From: Merdimonas faecigallinarum
GTDB taxonomy: Bacteria > Bacillota > Clostridia > Lachnospirales > Lachnospiraceae
NCBI GenBank assembly: GCA_019119285.1
Contig: DWXJ01000094.1
Location: 1 to 64,000 of the forward strand
DNA: 64,000 bases
Reading direction: 5' to 3'
Shown here: positions 43,650 to 52,502 of the stretch, in pieces
Layout of the letters: each line of letters starts with the position of its first letter
Position numbering within the stretch: position 1 is the stretch's first letter
The notes under the pieces: model-generated
What the model was told of the DNA's origin: nothing
The model's input: the letters and a program-made list of their open reading frames with translations, nothing else
The model's database searches: none
Translations under genes and position numbers: made by a program

Positions 43650-44726
43650 ATGTTAAGAATCGGAATGCTTACCAGCGGAGGAGACTGCCAGGCTTTGAAC
43701 GCGGCAATGCGCGGAGTGGTAAAGGGCATCTGTTCCAAGCGGGACGACGTTGAGATTTATGGATTTCAGGAAGGATATAAAGGACTGATCTATTCGAATT
43801 TTAAAATGCTTACTTCCCGGGACTTTTCCGGGATCCTGACACTGGGCGGGACCATCCTTGGCACCTCCAGGCAGCCGTTTAAGTTAATGCGCGTGCCGGA
43901 TGAGAACGGGCTTGATAAGGTGGAAGCCATGAAGCATACCTACCATAAGCTGAATCTGGACTGCCTGGTGATCCTGGGCGGAAACGGGACTCATAAAACA
44001 GCAAATATGCTGCGGGAAGAGGGACTGAATATCATCACCCTTCCCAAGACTATTGACAATGACCTGTGGGGAACCGACATGACCTTTGGCTTTCAGAGCG
44101 CTGTGGACATTGCCACAGACACGATCGACAAGATCCACACCACAGCCACCTCCCACAGCCGGGTATTTATTATCGAGGTAATGGGACATAAAGTCGGCTG
44201 GGTTACCCTGCATGCAGGCATCGCCGGCGGCGCGGACATCATCCTGCTGCCTGAGATCCCCTATGACACGGACGTGGTGGTAGACGCGATCAACAAGAGG
44301 AAAGCGGCAGGCAAACGGTTTACGATCATCGCTGTGGCAGAGGGAGCCATCTCCAAGAAGGATTCCAAGCTTTCGAAAAAAGAACTGAAGGAAAAGCAGG
44401 AAAAGAAAAAATATCCTTCGGTTGCCTATGAAGTGGCGGAGCGGATCCAGAAGCGCACCGATCAGGAGGTGCGGATCACCGTGCCCGGACATATGCAAAG
44501 AGGAGGATCCCCGTGTCCGTATGACAGGGTGCTTTCCACAAGACTGGGCGCAGCCGCGGCAGAAGCGATCCTGGACGGAGACTTTGGCAAGATGATGGGA
44601 GTGAAGAACGGAGATATCGTCAGAGTTCCGCTTGCAGAGGTTGCAGGGAAACTGAAATATGTGGATCCGGATTCTGACATCATCAAAGAAGCAAGGATGA
44701 CAGGAATCAGTTTCGGGGATAAATAA
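43650..44726 (+). CDS. Phosphofructokinase with mixed ATP/PPi signature
   Basis: 358 residues. The phosphoryl-donor motif is GGNGT (residues 110-114), where ATP enzymes have GGDGS, while the second site reads PKTIDND (132-138), with Lys where ATP enzymes have Gly and PPi enzymes Lys. The N-terminal loop is TSGGDCQALNA rather than GGDAPGMNA. So donor use may be ATP, PPi or both. ATG at 43650 follows AAAGGAG. Next gene is dnaX, 45 bp away, with no obvious terminator. Confidence 0.9.
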   Translation: MLRIGMLTSGGDCQALNAAMRGVVKGICSKRDDVEIYGFQEGYKGLIYSNFKMLTSRDFSGILTLGGTILGTSRQPFKLMRVPDENGLDKVEAMKHTYHKLNLDCLVILGGNGTHKTANMLREEGLNIITLPKTIDNDLWGTDMTFGFQSAVDIATDTIDKIHTTATSHSRVFIIEVMGHKVGWVTLHAGIAGGADIILLPEIPYDTDVVVDAINKRKAAGKRFTIIAVAEGAISKKDSKLSKKELKEKQEKKKYPSVAYEVAERIQKRTDQEVRITVPGHMQRGGSPCPYDRVLSTRLGAAAAEAILDGDFGKMMGVKNGDIVRVPLAEVAGKLKYVDPDSDIIKEARMTGISFGDK

Positions 44727-44771
44727 TACGACAAAAGAAACAAAAACATGAACAGACAGGAAGTGTAAAAC

Positions 44772-46364
44772 ATGTCATATATGGCATTGTACCGGAAGTT
44801 TCGTCCCGGTGAATTTGAAGATGTGAAGGGGCAGGACGCCATCGTCAAGACCCTGAAGAATCAGATCTCTGCCGGGAGGATCGGGCATGCGTATCTGTTC
44901 TGCGGAACCAGAGGGACCGGGAAGACGACAGTGGCCAAGATCTTTGCGAAGGCAGTCAACTGCGAGCATCCGACAGACGGCAGTCCCTGCGGGGAATGCG
45001 CCATGTGCCGCGCGATCGCGGCGGGGAATTCCATGAACGTGATCGAGATCGACGCCGCTTCCAACAACGGCGTGGACAATATCCGGGAGATCCGCGAAGA
45101 AGTGGCCTACCGTCCGACAGAGGGGCGGTATAAAGTCTACATCATTGACGAGGTCCACATGCTTTCTATCGGAGCCTTCAACGCACTTTTAAAAACGCTG
45201 GAGGAGCCGCCGGAGTATGTGATCTTCATCCTGGCTACCACAGAAGCCAACAAGATCCCGGTGACCATCTTAAGCCGCTGTCAGAGATACGATTTTAAAA
45301 GGATCTCCATTGATACGATCGCGGCAAGGCTGCGGGAGCTGATCGACAAAGAAGGCTGGGATGTGGAAGAAAAGGCGGTCCGCTATATCGCAAAGGCCGC
45401 GGACGGATCGATGCGTGACGGGTTAAGCCTATTGGATCAGTGCGCCGCCTTCTATATCGGAGAGCGGCTGACCTACGACCATGTGCTGGAAATCCTGGGA
45501 GCTGTGGATACAGATGTATTCAGCCGGCTTTTGCGGGAAATCCTGGCGATGGATGTATCGCAAGTGATCGAGACGGTGGACTGCCTGGTGATGGACGGAC
45601 GGGAGCTGTCCCAGCTGGCGGCAGATTTTACCTGGTATCTCAGGAATCTTCTGCTGGTGAAATGTTCGGACAATATGGAAGATGTGCTGGATGTATCCAG
45701 TGAAAACCTTGCCCAGTTAAAAGAAGAGGCCGGCATGATCGAAAATGAAACGCTGATCCGGTACATCCGCGTTTTCTCGGACCTGACCAATCAGCTCCGC
45801 TATTCGACGCAGAAGAGGGTGCTTCTGGAGGTGACGCTGATCCGGCTGTGCAGGCCGGCTATGGAGCAGACAGAAGACGCACTGCTGGACAGGATCCGGA
45901 TGATGGAAAAGCAGATCGAAGAGATGGAAGAAGAGGTACGGTCTGCGCCGCGAAGGATGCAGGAGTATCCGGACGACCCGGACGGCCGCGAGTGGCCCTC
46001 TCGGGAAGAACCGCGGGCCCCAAAGCCGCAGCTTCCCAAAGCGCTCAATGAAGACGTAAAGGCTGTGGCAAAAGATTTCCGGAGCATTTTAGGCGATGCT
46101 TCTCCGATGCTCCGAACATATCTGAAGAAGGCCCGGTTAAGCGCAGGAGAAGGAAATGTGCTGCTGATCGTGGCGCCGGATGAGATCAGCGCAGGGGCGC
46201 TGGGGACGGAGGAGCACAAAGAAGAGATCCGCAGACTGATTGAAGAAAAGATCGGCAAGCAGATAGAAGTAGAGGTCCGCTCATTAGAACGGGGCGGCCG
46301 CTTTGAGGACAGCTTCGTGGATCTTGAGAAGCTGATCCATATGGAAATCACAGTAGAAGATTAG
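44772..46364 (+). CDS. dnaX: DNA polymerase III subunit gamma/tau
   Basis: 530 residues. AAA+ core: Walker A FCGTRGTGKTTVAKI, zinc cluster CEHPTDGSPCGECAMC, Walker B YIIDEVHML and sensor LATTEANKIP, plus a collar domain and a short C-terminal extension. Loads the sliding clamp as the tau/gamma subunit. Shorter than E. coli DnaX; I saw no A-rich slippery site, so one product is expected. Followed by ybaB and recR, the classical order. Confidence 0.95.
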   Translation: MSYMALYRKFRPGEFEDVKGQDAIVKTLKNQISAGRIGHAYLFCGTRGTGKTTVAKIFAKAVNCEHPTDGSPCGECAMCRAIAAGNSMNVIEIDAASNNGVDNIREIREEVAYRPTEGRYKVYIIDEVHMLSIGAFNALLKTLEEPPEYVIFILATTEANKIPVTILSRCQRYDFKRISIDTIAARLRELIDKEGWDVEEKAVRYIAKAADGSMRDGLSLLDQCAAFYIGERLTYDHVLEILGAVDTDVFSRLLREILAMDVSQVIETVDCLVMDGRELSQLAADFTWYLRNLLLVKCSDNMEDVLDVSSENLAQLKEEAGMIENETLIRYIRVFSDLTNQLRYSTQKRVLLEVTLIRLCRPAMEQTEDALLDRIRMMEKQIEEMEEEVRSAPRRMQEYPDDPDGREWPSREEPRAPKPQLPKALNEDVKAVAKDFRSILGDASPMLRTYLKKARLSAGEGNVLLIVAPDEISAGALGTEEHKEEIRRLIEEKIGKQIEVEVRSLERGGRFEDSFVDLEKLIHMEITVED

Positions 46365-46377
46365 GAGGATAGGAAAC

Positions 46378-46731
46378 ATGGCAAAAAGGGGAGGATTCCC
46401 GGGAGGCGGTATGCCAGGGAACATGGCAAACCTGATGAAGCAGGCGCAGAAGATGCAGCGCCAGATGGAAGAACAGGCAAAAGAAATGGAAACAAAAGAA
46501 TTTACAGCTACCGCCGGAGGCGGGGCTGTAGAGGTGACAGTAACCGGAACAAAGAAGATCAGCAGTATCAAGCTGGATGAAGAAGTGGTGGATCCGGATG
46601 ATGTGGAGATGCTGGAAGATCTTCTCGTAGCGGCAGTCAATGAGGCGCTGGAGAAGGTAGACGAAGCATCTGCCTCCGCAATGTCTAAGTTTACAGGCGG
46701 AATGGGCGGCGGCATTCCCGGATTATTCTAA
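46378..46731 (+). CDS. YbaB/EbfC nucleoid-associated protein
   Basis: 117 residues: Gly-rich start (GGGMPGNMANLMKQAQKMQ), coiled helix (KMQRQMEEQAKEM), and VEVTVTGTKKISSIKLDEEVVDPDDVEMLEDL. A small dimeric DNA-binding protein. Between dnaX and recR with 13-15 bp gaps; ATG at 46378 follows AGGAGGATAGG. Confidence 0.94.
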   Translation: MAKRGGFPGGGMPGNMANLMKQAQKMQRQMEEQAKEMETKEFTATAGGGAVEVTVTGTKKISSIKLDEEVVDPDDVEMLEDLLVAAVNEALEKVDEASASAMSKFTGGMGGGIPGLF

Positions 46732-46746
46732 GAGGAGTTGGCAGGA

Positions 46747-47343
46747 ATGGACTATTACAGCAGTCAGATCAGTAAATTAATCGAAGAACTGTCCTGCCTT
46801 CCGGGCATCGGTGCAAAGTCAGCGGCAAGGCTGGCTTTTCACTTGATCCATATGCCCGCCGAAGATGTAAAACGGCTGGCGGACACCATGGTTTCCGCCC
46901 GGGAAAATGTCAGATACTGCAAGGAGTGCTGCACTTTGACAGACCAGGAGCTTTGCCCCATCTGCAGCAGCAGTTCCAGAGACCACAAGACCATCATGGT
47001 GGTAGAAAATACCAGAGATCTTGCGGCGTATGAAAAGACGGGAAAATATAACGGCGTCTATCATGTGCTCCACGGGGCCATTTCCCCCATGCTGGGCATA
47101 GGGCCGGAGGACATTAAACTCAAAGAACTGATCACCCGGCTGGAAGGGGATGTGGATGAAGTGATCATCGCCACCAATTCCAGTCTGGAAGGCGAGACCA
47201 CAGCCATGTATATCAGTAAGCTGATCAAACCCACGGGCATCAAAGTCAGCCGCATCGCCAGCGGCGTTCCGGTGGGAGGCGACCTGGAATACATTGACGA
47301 AGTAACCCTTCTTAGAGCGCTGGAGGGAAGAACAGAGCTATAG
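46747..47343 (+). CDS. recR: Recombination mediator RecR
   Basis: 198 residues from the ATG at 46747, the usual RecR length (a TTG at 46738 is in frame). HhH motif LPGIGAKSAARLAFHLI, zinc cluster CKECCTLTDQELCPIC, TOPRIM with VENTRDLAAYEKTG. Works with RecFO in gap repair. Operon with dnaX and ybaB. Confidence 0.95.
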   Translation: MDYYSSQISKLIEELSCLPGIGAKSAARLAFHLIHMPAEDVKRLADTMVSARENVRYCKECCTLTDQELCPICSSSSRDHKTIMVVENTRDLAAYEKTGKYNGVYHVLHGAISPMLGIGPEDIKLKELITRLEGDVDEVIIATNSSLEGETTAMYISKLIKPTGIKVSRIASGVPVGGDLEYIDEVTLLRALEGRTEL

Positions 47344-47378
47344 GTGAAGGACAATAAGGAAATTAGAAAACAGCGGTA

Positions 47379-47408
47379 TTGACCAGATAAATGGGATTGG
47401 GATATAAT
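47379..47408 (+). promoter_or_regulatory. Promoter of the transaldolase-transketolase operon
   Basis: TTGACC (47379-47384), 18-bp spacer, TATAAT (47403-47408), about 40 bp before the start codon. Confidence 0.65.
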
Positions 47409-47450
47409 TCTAATATCTGGTAAACCGTTCAATCACAGGAGGAAAAGAAG

Positions 47451-48104
47451 ATGAAATTTTTTATTGACACAGCAAAAGTAGAAGACATCAAAAAAGCAAA
47501 TGATATGGGCGTGATCTGCGGCGTGACCACCAATCCGTCTCTGATCGCAAAAGAAGGAAGAGTTTTTGAAGAAGTGATCGCAGAGATCGCGTCTATCGTA
47601 GACGGCCCCATCAGCGGCGAGGTAAAAGCTACCACCACAGACGCAGAAGGCATGATCGCGGAAGGCAGAGAGATCGCGAAGATCCACAAAAACATGGTGG
47701 TAAAGATCCCGATGACAGTAGAAGGTCTGAAAGCTGTGAAAGTGCTTTCCTCCGAAGGTATCAAGACAAATGTGACCCTGATCTTTACTGCAAACCAGGC
47801 ACTTCTTGCTGCAAGAGCAGGCGCAACTTACGTATCTCCATTCCTGGGACGTCTGGACGACATTTCCGTAAGAGGAACCGACCTGATCGCAGAGATCTCC
47901 GAGATCTTCAAGATCGCAGGCATCCAGACTGAGATCATCGCGGCCAGCATCCGCCATCCGATGCATGTAACAGATTGCGCGCTGGCAGGAGCTGACATTG
48001 CGACCGTTCCTTACGCAGTGATTGAGAAAATGACACATCATCCTCTGACAGACGCGGGAATTGAAAAATTCCAGGCAGACTACAAAGCAGTATTCGGAGA
48101 GTAA
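47451..48104 (+). CDS. tal: Transaldolase (small TalC-type)
   Basis: 217 residues. Schiff-base Lys in VVKIPMTVEG. The residues that separate transaldolase from fructose-6-phosphate aldolase point to transaldolase: Glu in SGEVKAT (aldolases have Gln) and Phe in YVSPFLGRL (aldolases have Tyr). ATG at 47451 follows AGGAGG. 27 bp before the transketolase N gene, so both act together in the non-oxidative pentose phosphate branch. Confidence 0.93.
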   Translation: MKFFIDTAKVEDIKKANDMGVICGVTTNPSLIAKEGRVFEEVIAEIASIVDGPISGEVKATTTDAEGMIAEGREIAKIHKNMVVKIPMTVEGLKAVKVLSSEGIKTNVTLIFTANQALLAARAGATYVSPFLGRLDDISVRGTDLIAEISEIFKIAGIQTEIIAASIRHPMHVTDCALAGADIATVPYAVIEKMTHHPLTDAGIEKFQADYKAVFGE

Positions 48105-48131
48105 GAATCAGCAGAAAAGCAGGAGGATATC

Positions 48132-48968
48132 ATGGAGAATTTAGAATTAAAGAAAACAGCCAATGAGATCCGCAAAGGCATCATCGAGGCGGTACACAGC
48201 GCCAAATCCGGCCATCCGGGCGGATCTTTATCAGCGGCAGATATTTATACCTATCTTTATTTTGAGGAAATGAACATTGACCCGGCAGATCCGAAGAAGG
48301 CGGACAGAGACCGTTTTGTCCTGTCTAAAGGACACACGGCTCCGGGATATTATTCCGCACTGGCGCACAGAGGATTCTTCCCGGTAGAAGATCTGAAGAC
48401 CCTTCGTAAGACAGGTTCTTATCTGCAGGGACATCCGGATATGAAGCATATCCCGGGCGTAGATATGTCCAGCGGTTCTCTCGGACAGGGCATCTCCGCG
48501 GCAGTAGGCATGGCAATCTCCGCAAAGCTTTCCGGCGACAGTTTCCGGGTATACACCCTTCTGGGAGACGGAGAGATCCAGGAAGGACAGGTGTGGGAGG
48601 CTTCCATGCTGGCGGCGCACAGAAAGCTGGATAATCTGGTGGTAATCGTAGATAACAATAACCTGCAGATCGATGGAGCGATCTCGGACGTGAACTCTCC
48701 GTACCCCATCGACAAAAAATTTGAGGCCTTTAATTTCCATGTGATCAATATCGACGGACATGACTTCGACGCGATCCGCGCAGCTTTCAAAGAGGCAAGA
48801 GAGACGAAGGGATGCCCGACGGCGATCATTGCAAAGACTATCAAGGGCAAAGACGTATCTTTCATGGAGAATCAGGCTTCCTGGCATGGTGCGGCTCCAA
48901 ATGACGAGCAGTACGCAGTTGCTATGGCAGATTTAGAGAAAGTAGGTGAAGCATTATGTCAGAAGTAA
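48132..48968 (+). CDS. Transketolase N-terminal subunit
   Basis: 278 residues holding the ThDP pyrophosphate site (GHPGGSLSAADIYTYLYF, GDGEIQEGQVWEAS, VDNNNLQIDG). Split transketolase; the C-terminal half is the next gene. It overlaps it by 13 bp, so translation is probably coupled. Transfers C2 units between sugar phosphates. Confidence 0.95.
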   Translation: MENLELKKTANEIRKGIIEAVHSAKSGHPGGSLSAADIYTYLYFEEMNIDPADPKKADRDRFVLSKGHTAPGYYSALAHRGFFPVEDLKTLRKTGSYLQGHPDMKHIPGVDMSSGSLGQGISAAVGMAISAKLSGDSFRVYTLLGDGEIQEGQVWEASMLAAHRKLDNLVVIVDNNNLQIDGAISDVNSPYPIDKKFEAFNFHVINIDGHDFDAIRAAFKEARETKGCPTAIIAKTIKGKDVSFMENQASWHGAAPNDEQYAVAMADLEKVGEALCQK

Positions 48969-49894
48969 AGAAGATTGCAACCAGAGAAAGTTACGGCAAT
49001 GCTCTGGTGGAATTGGGAAAAGAGCATGAAGACCTGGTGGTCCTGGACGCAGACTTGGCGGCCGCGACCAAGACGGGAACTTTTAAGAAAGCATTCCCGG
49101 AACGCCACATCGACTGTGGGATCGCAGAGAGCAATATGATGGGCGTGGCGGCAGGCCTTGCGGCGGCAGGAAAGGTTCCATTTGCCAGCTCTTTTGCCAT
49201 GTTCGCGGCCGGACGCGCGTTTGAGCAGGTACGCAACTCCATCGGATACCCGCATCTGAACGTGAAGATCGGCGCCACACATGCCAGCATTTCCGTCGGA
49301 GAAGACGGAGCAACCCACCAGTGTAATGAGGACCTGGCCCTGATGCGGACGATCCCCGGCATGGTAGTGATCAATCCTTCCGATGATGTAGAAGCAAAGG
49401 CGGCTGTAAAGGCGGCTTATGAACATGAGGGGCCGGTATATTTAAGATTTGGCCGCGCGGCCGTACCGGTGATCAATGACAATCCGGATTACAGATTTGA
49501 GATTGGCAAGGCCATTACCTTAAGAGAAGGAACAGACGTGACAATCATCGCGGCAGGGCTTCCGGTGTCCGAGTCCCTGGCGGCAGCAGAAAAGCTTGCG
49601 GCAGATGGAATTCAGGCACGAGTGATCAACATGCACACCATCAAGCCTCTGGATGAGGAAGCCGTGATCAAGGCGGCAGAAGAGACCGGCAAGATCGTGA
49701 CAGTGGAAGAACACTCCGTTATCGGCGGCCTGGGAAGCGCAGTCTGCGACGTGGTTGCCCAGAAGGCTCCGGCAAAAGTGCTGAAGATCGGGATCAACGA
49801 TGTATTCGGCGAGTCCGGACCTGCGGCAGAACTGATCAGAAAATACGGCCTGGACGCAGACAGCATCTACGAAAAAGTCAAAGCATTTGTATAA
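48956..49894 (+). CDS. Transketolase C-terminal subunit
   Basis: 312 residues with the pyrimidine-binding and C-terminal domains: DADLAAATKTGTF, RHIDCGIAESNMMGVAAGLA (catalytic-loop Glu), and HTIKPLDEEAVIKAAEETG. Pairs with the preceding gene to form one enzyme. Followed by a terminator. Confidence 0.95.
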   Translation: MSEVKKIATRESYGNALVELGKEHEDLVVLDADLAAATKTGTFKKAFPERHIDCGIAESNMMGVAAGLAAAGKVPFASSFAMFAAGRAFEQVRNSIGYPHLNVKIGATHASISVGEDGATHQCNEDLALMRTIPGMVVINPSDDVEAKAAVKAAYEHEGPVYLRFGRAAVPVINDNPDYRFEIGKAITLREGTDVTIIAAGLPVSESLAAAEKLAADGIQARVINMHTIKPLDEEAVIKAAEETGKIVTVEEHSVIGGLGSAVCDVVAQKAPAKVLKIGINDVFGESGPAAELIRKYGLDADSIYEKVKAFV

Positions 49895-49915
49895 AACAGA
49901 AAACCAGTGAGTTTC

Positions 49916-49963
49916 AGTCCCTTCCCTCCCGGCAGTTTTTGCCGGCCGGGGAGGGACTTTTCT
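49916..49963 (+). terminator. Terminator after the transketolase genes
   Basis: AGTCCC..CTCCCGGC pairs with GCCGG..GGAGGGACT and ends in TTTTC. Confidence 0.75.
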
Positions 49964-50129
49964 TGTGATCCGATTTTTCTCGACGGCCGTGCTGCCGGTA
50001 TCTCGGGCCTTTCGTCGAAGGCTCGGGCCATCTGCCGGAAACTTCTCGGGCCGGGCCTCACCGATTGGCAAAATACGCAAAATCCATATGCTATCATAAC
50101 CCAAAATACAAAAAACGAGGTGAGAGTAT

Positions 50130-51212
50130 ATGGAAAGACAACTTCCAAAAAATGTAAGGCAGATCGGCAACGTCAGTGACGAACCGAAGATCTATGTTGA
50201 GGATTATGTGGATACTTTTCTGAATCAGCTGAAGGATAAGGCGGGGGACGAGCCCATAGGGGTCGCGCTTGCAGGAGAGATCTTTTCTGTGGAAGGGATC
50301 CCGGCGGTCTACATATCCGGGGCGTTCCGGCTAAAAGAAGTGGAGGTGACGCCAAAGGAAGTGTCCGTAAAAGAGGAGACGATCCGTCAGATGGAGGAGG
50401 ACAGAAAGCAGTATTTCCCCATGGCGGAGATCGTAGGATGGGGGTTGATCGAGGACGGGAAACCCATGGGAAGGAACCGGGAGGTCAGCAGGATCCACAG
50501 CCGTTTCTTTGCAAAAGATCAGTCTGTCTTTATATGGAAGGACTCGCTGGACGGCGAAGAGGTGTTTTATGCCTATAAATACGGAGAATTGATGCAGATG
50601 GGCGGGCATTACATTTTTTATGAGAAAAATCCCGCCATGCAGAATTATATGATCAGTACGCGCAAAAAGATCGGCGTTTCTCCCAGTGAAGTGGTTGAGG
50701 ATCGAGCTGCAAAGGATTTTCGCAATACCGTAAGAGAGCGGATGGAAAGCAGAAACGACCGTTCCAGTTCCCGCTTTGTCTATATCACAAGCGCTCTTCT
50801 GGTAGTCATTGTCCTGGTGATCGGTGTCTCAGCCATGAATAATTATGATAAAATGGAAGCTGTACAAAGTTCTCTGGAATCCTTGTCCCAGTCGGTCAAC
50901 GGCCCGGATATCCAGGCCGAAGCCCCTGCGCAGGAAGAAGAGGAAACCACGGAACCGGATATAGAAGAACAGGAGCAGGAAGACGCGGGGATTACAGAGA
51001 GCGCCGGAGCAGAGGAGCTGGCGCAGGGGGATACCGATGAGGCGAACGGCATCACAGAGGACGACTATTATGTCGTGCAAAAAGGCGACACGCTGGATAC
51101 CATCAGCCAGAAAGTGTATGGAGATTCCTCGCAGGCAGAGGCGATCTGCAAGATGAACGGACTCTCGGACGGGAATCTGATTTACATTGGTCAAAAATTA
51201 TTGCTTCCATAG
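50130..51212 (+). CDS. Membrane-anchored LysM protein with MPN-like N-terminal domain
   Basis: 360 residues. Residues about 25-165 read like an MPN (Mov34/JAB) fold: strand VALAGEIFSVEGIPAVYISGAF with E50, a helix around KEETIRQMEEDRKQY, then EIVGWGLIEDG (the VGW strand of MPN proteins) and the helix-strand VSRIHSRFFAKDQSVFIWKD. The HxH metal motif normally after GW is absent, so like eukaryotic catalytically inactive MPN proteins it would be structural. Then a membrane segment (217-235), an acidic disordered linker rich in Glu/Gln, and a C-terminal LysM (YVVQKGDTLDTISQKVYG). ATG at 50130 follows ACGAGGTGAG. Domain call is from pattern, not a search. Confidence 0.65.
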   Translation: MERQLPKNVRQIGNVSDEPKIYVEDYVDTFLNQLKDKAGDEPIGVALAGEIFSVEGIPAVYISGAFRLKEVEVTPKEVSVKEETIRQMEEDRKQYFPMAEIVGWGLIEDGKPMGRNREVSRIHSRFFAKDQSVFIWKDSLDGEEVFYAYKYGELMQMGGHYIFYEKNPAMQNYMISTRKKIGVSPSEVVEDRAAKDFRNTVRERMESRNDRSSSRFVYITSALLVVIVLVIGVSAMNNYDKMEAVQSSLESLSQSVNGPDIQAEAPAQEEEETTEPDIEEQEQEDAGITESAGAEELAQGDTDEANGITEDDYYVVQKGDTLDTISQKVYGDSSQAEAICKMNGLSDGNLIYIGQKLLLP

Positions 51213-51284
51213 TATGGAAAGTATGATACAATATATGAGATCATGTAGAAGAAATGCAAATGAAGATCAGTAAAGGTGGATTTG

Positions 51285-52493
51285 ATGATACACTGGGAAA
51301 AGAAAAACCTGCGGATCGTCAGGGAACTGAAAAAAAGTGATCAGCCAAAGACCGAAGAGCAGGAGCAGTTTGAGAAGGCGCGGAAGAAGCGGTGGAAGAA
51401 GACTGCCCTCATAGTCGCTGTGGTTGCAGCGCTGGCTGTCGGTGTTTATCTCCTGATCAGTCTGCAGACGTATACCAGCGCAAGGGCTCTTGATACCTAT
51501 ACGGTCAGCGGGGCTTCGGGCAGCGCGTATGAGCAGTTTGCGGACGGTGTTTTAAAGTACAGCCGGGACGGGATCTCCTATCTGAACCAGCACGGGGAAG
51601 AAATGTGGAACCAGCCTTATCAGATGAAGAATCCGGTGGTGGATGTAAACGGAAGTTCCGCTGCAGTGGCAGATAAGGGAGGAAATGCAGTCCTTGTATT
51701 TAATGAAGAAGGAGTAAGAGGGGAGACCCAGACCAACCTTCCCATCGAAAGAGTCCGCGTATCGGAGCAGGGGATCGTCAGCGTGATCCTGACAGATGAA
51801 AATGAAGCCAGGGTTCTTTGCTATGACGCGGCGGGAAATCTTCTGGTAGAAAATAAGACGTCCATGAACGGGACAGGCTATCCCCTGGATGTGGCGCTGT
51901 CGCCGGACGGGGAGACCATGCAGGTTCTCTACCTCTATACGGAGGCAGGCGCGGTAAAGTCCAGAGTCATTTACTATAATTTTGGCGAGTCCGGGGAGGA
52001 GAAGACGGACCACCTGGTGGCACAGATGGAATATGAGGACACGGTCATGGCATCCGGATTTTTTATGGATGAAAATATATCCGTGGCTGTGGGCGATAAC
52101 CGGCTGACCATATACCGGGGCGGAAACGTGCCGGAGGAGACAGAAAATATCGAGATCAAGAAGCAGATCAAGAGCGTCTTCCATAATGAGAAATATATCG
52201 GCATGGTCCTGAAAAATGAAGGAAAAGAAGGTTATGAGCTGCGCCTTTATAACACGCGGGGGCAGGTGGCCATGTCAGAGAACTTTACCGGAGACTATAG
52301 TCATGTGAAGCTGTGCGGCAGCCAGGTGATCATGTATGACGGAAAAAACTGCAGCATTTTCACCCGGGGAGGGATCCGCAAATTTGACGGAGAGATGAAC
52401 AGCAACATTCTGGAGATCTTTCCGGTGCCGGGAGTCAATAAATACATTGTGATGAACGAGAACGGACTGGAAGTAGTCCGGCTTGTAAAATAA
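51285..52493 (+). CDS. Single-pass membrane protein with beta-propeller-like ectodomain (DUF5711-like)
   Basis: About 402 residues from the ATG at 51285 (AAAGGTGG upstream; GTG at 51276 is in frame). Basic cytoplasmic start, membrane segment TALIVAVVAALAVGVYLLISL, and a repetitive beta-strand ectodomain (NPVVDVNGSSAAVADKGGNAVLVFN, GYELRLYNTRGQVA). Resembles DUF5711 proteins of Lachnospiraceae, function unknown. 72 bp after the LysM gene and 9 bp before the CvpA gene, suggesting one envelope-related operon. Confidence 0.75.
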   Translation: MIHWEKKNLRIVRELKKSDQPKTEEQEQFEKARKKRWKKTALIVAVVAALAVGVYLLISLQTYTSARALDTYTVSGASGSAYEQFADGVLKYSRDGISYLNQHGEEMWNQPYQMKNPVVDVNGSSAAVADKGGNAVLVFNEEGVRGETQTNLPIERVRVSEQGIVSVILTDENEARVLCYDAAGNLLVENKTSMNGTGYPLDVALSPDGETMQVLYLYTEAGAVKSRVIYYNFGESGEEKTDHLVAQMEYEDTVMASGFFMDENISVAVGDNRLTIYRGGNVPEETENIEIKKQIKSVFHNEKYIGMVLKNEGKEGYELRLYNTRGQVAMSENFTGDYSHVKLCGSQVIMYDGKNCSIFTRGGIRKFDGEMNSNILEIFPVPGVNKYIVMNENGLEVVRLVK

Positions 52494-52502
52494 GGAGAGC
52501 GT

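Noticed and set aside
44772..46364. Programmed frameshift in dnaX
   Set aside because: No A-rich slippery heptamer or following stem was found in the expected region.
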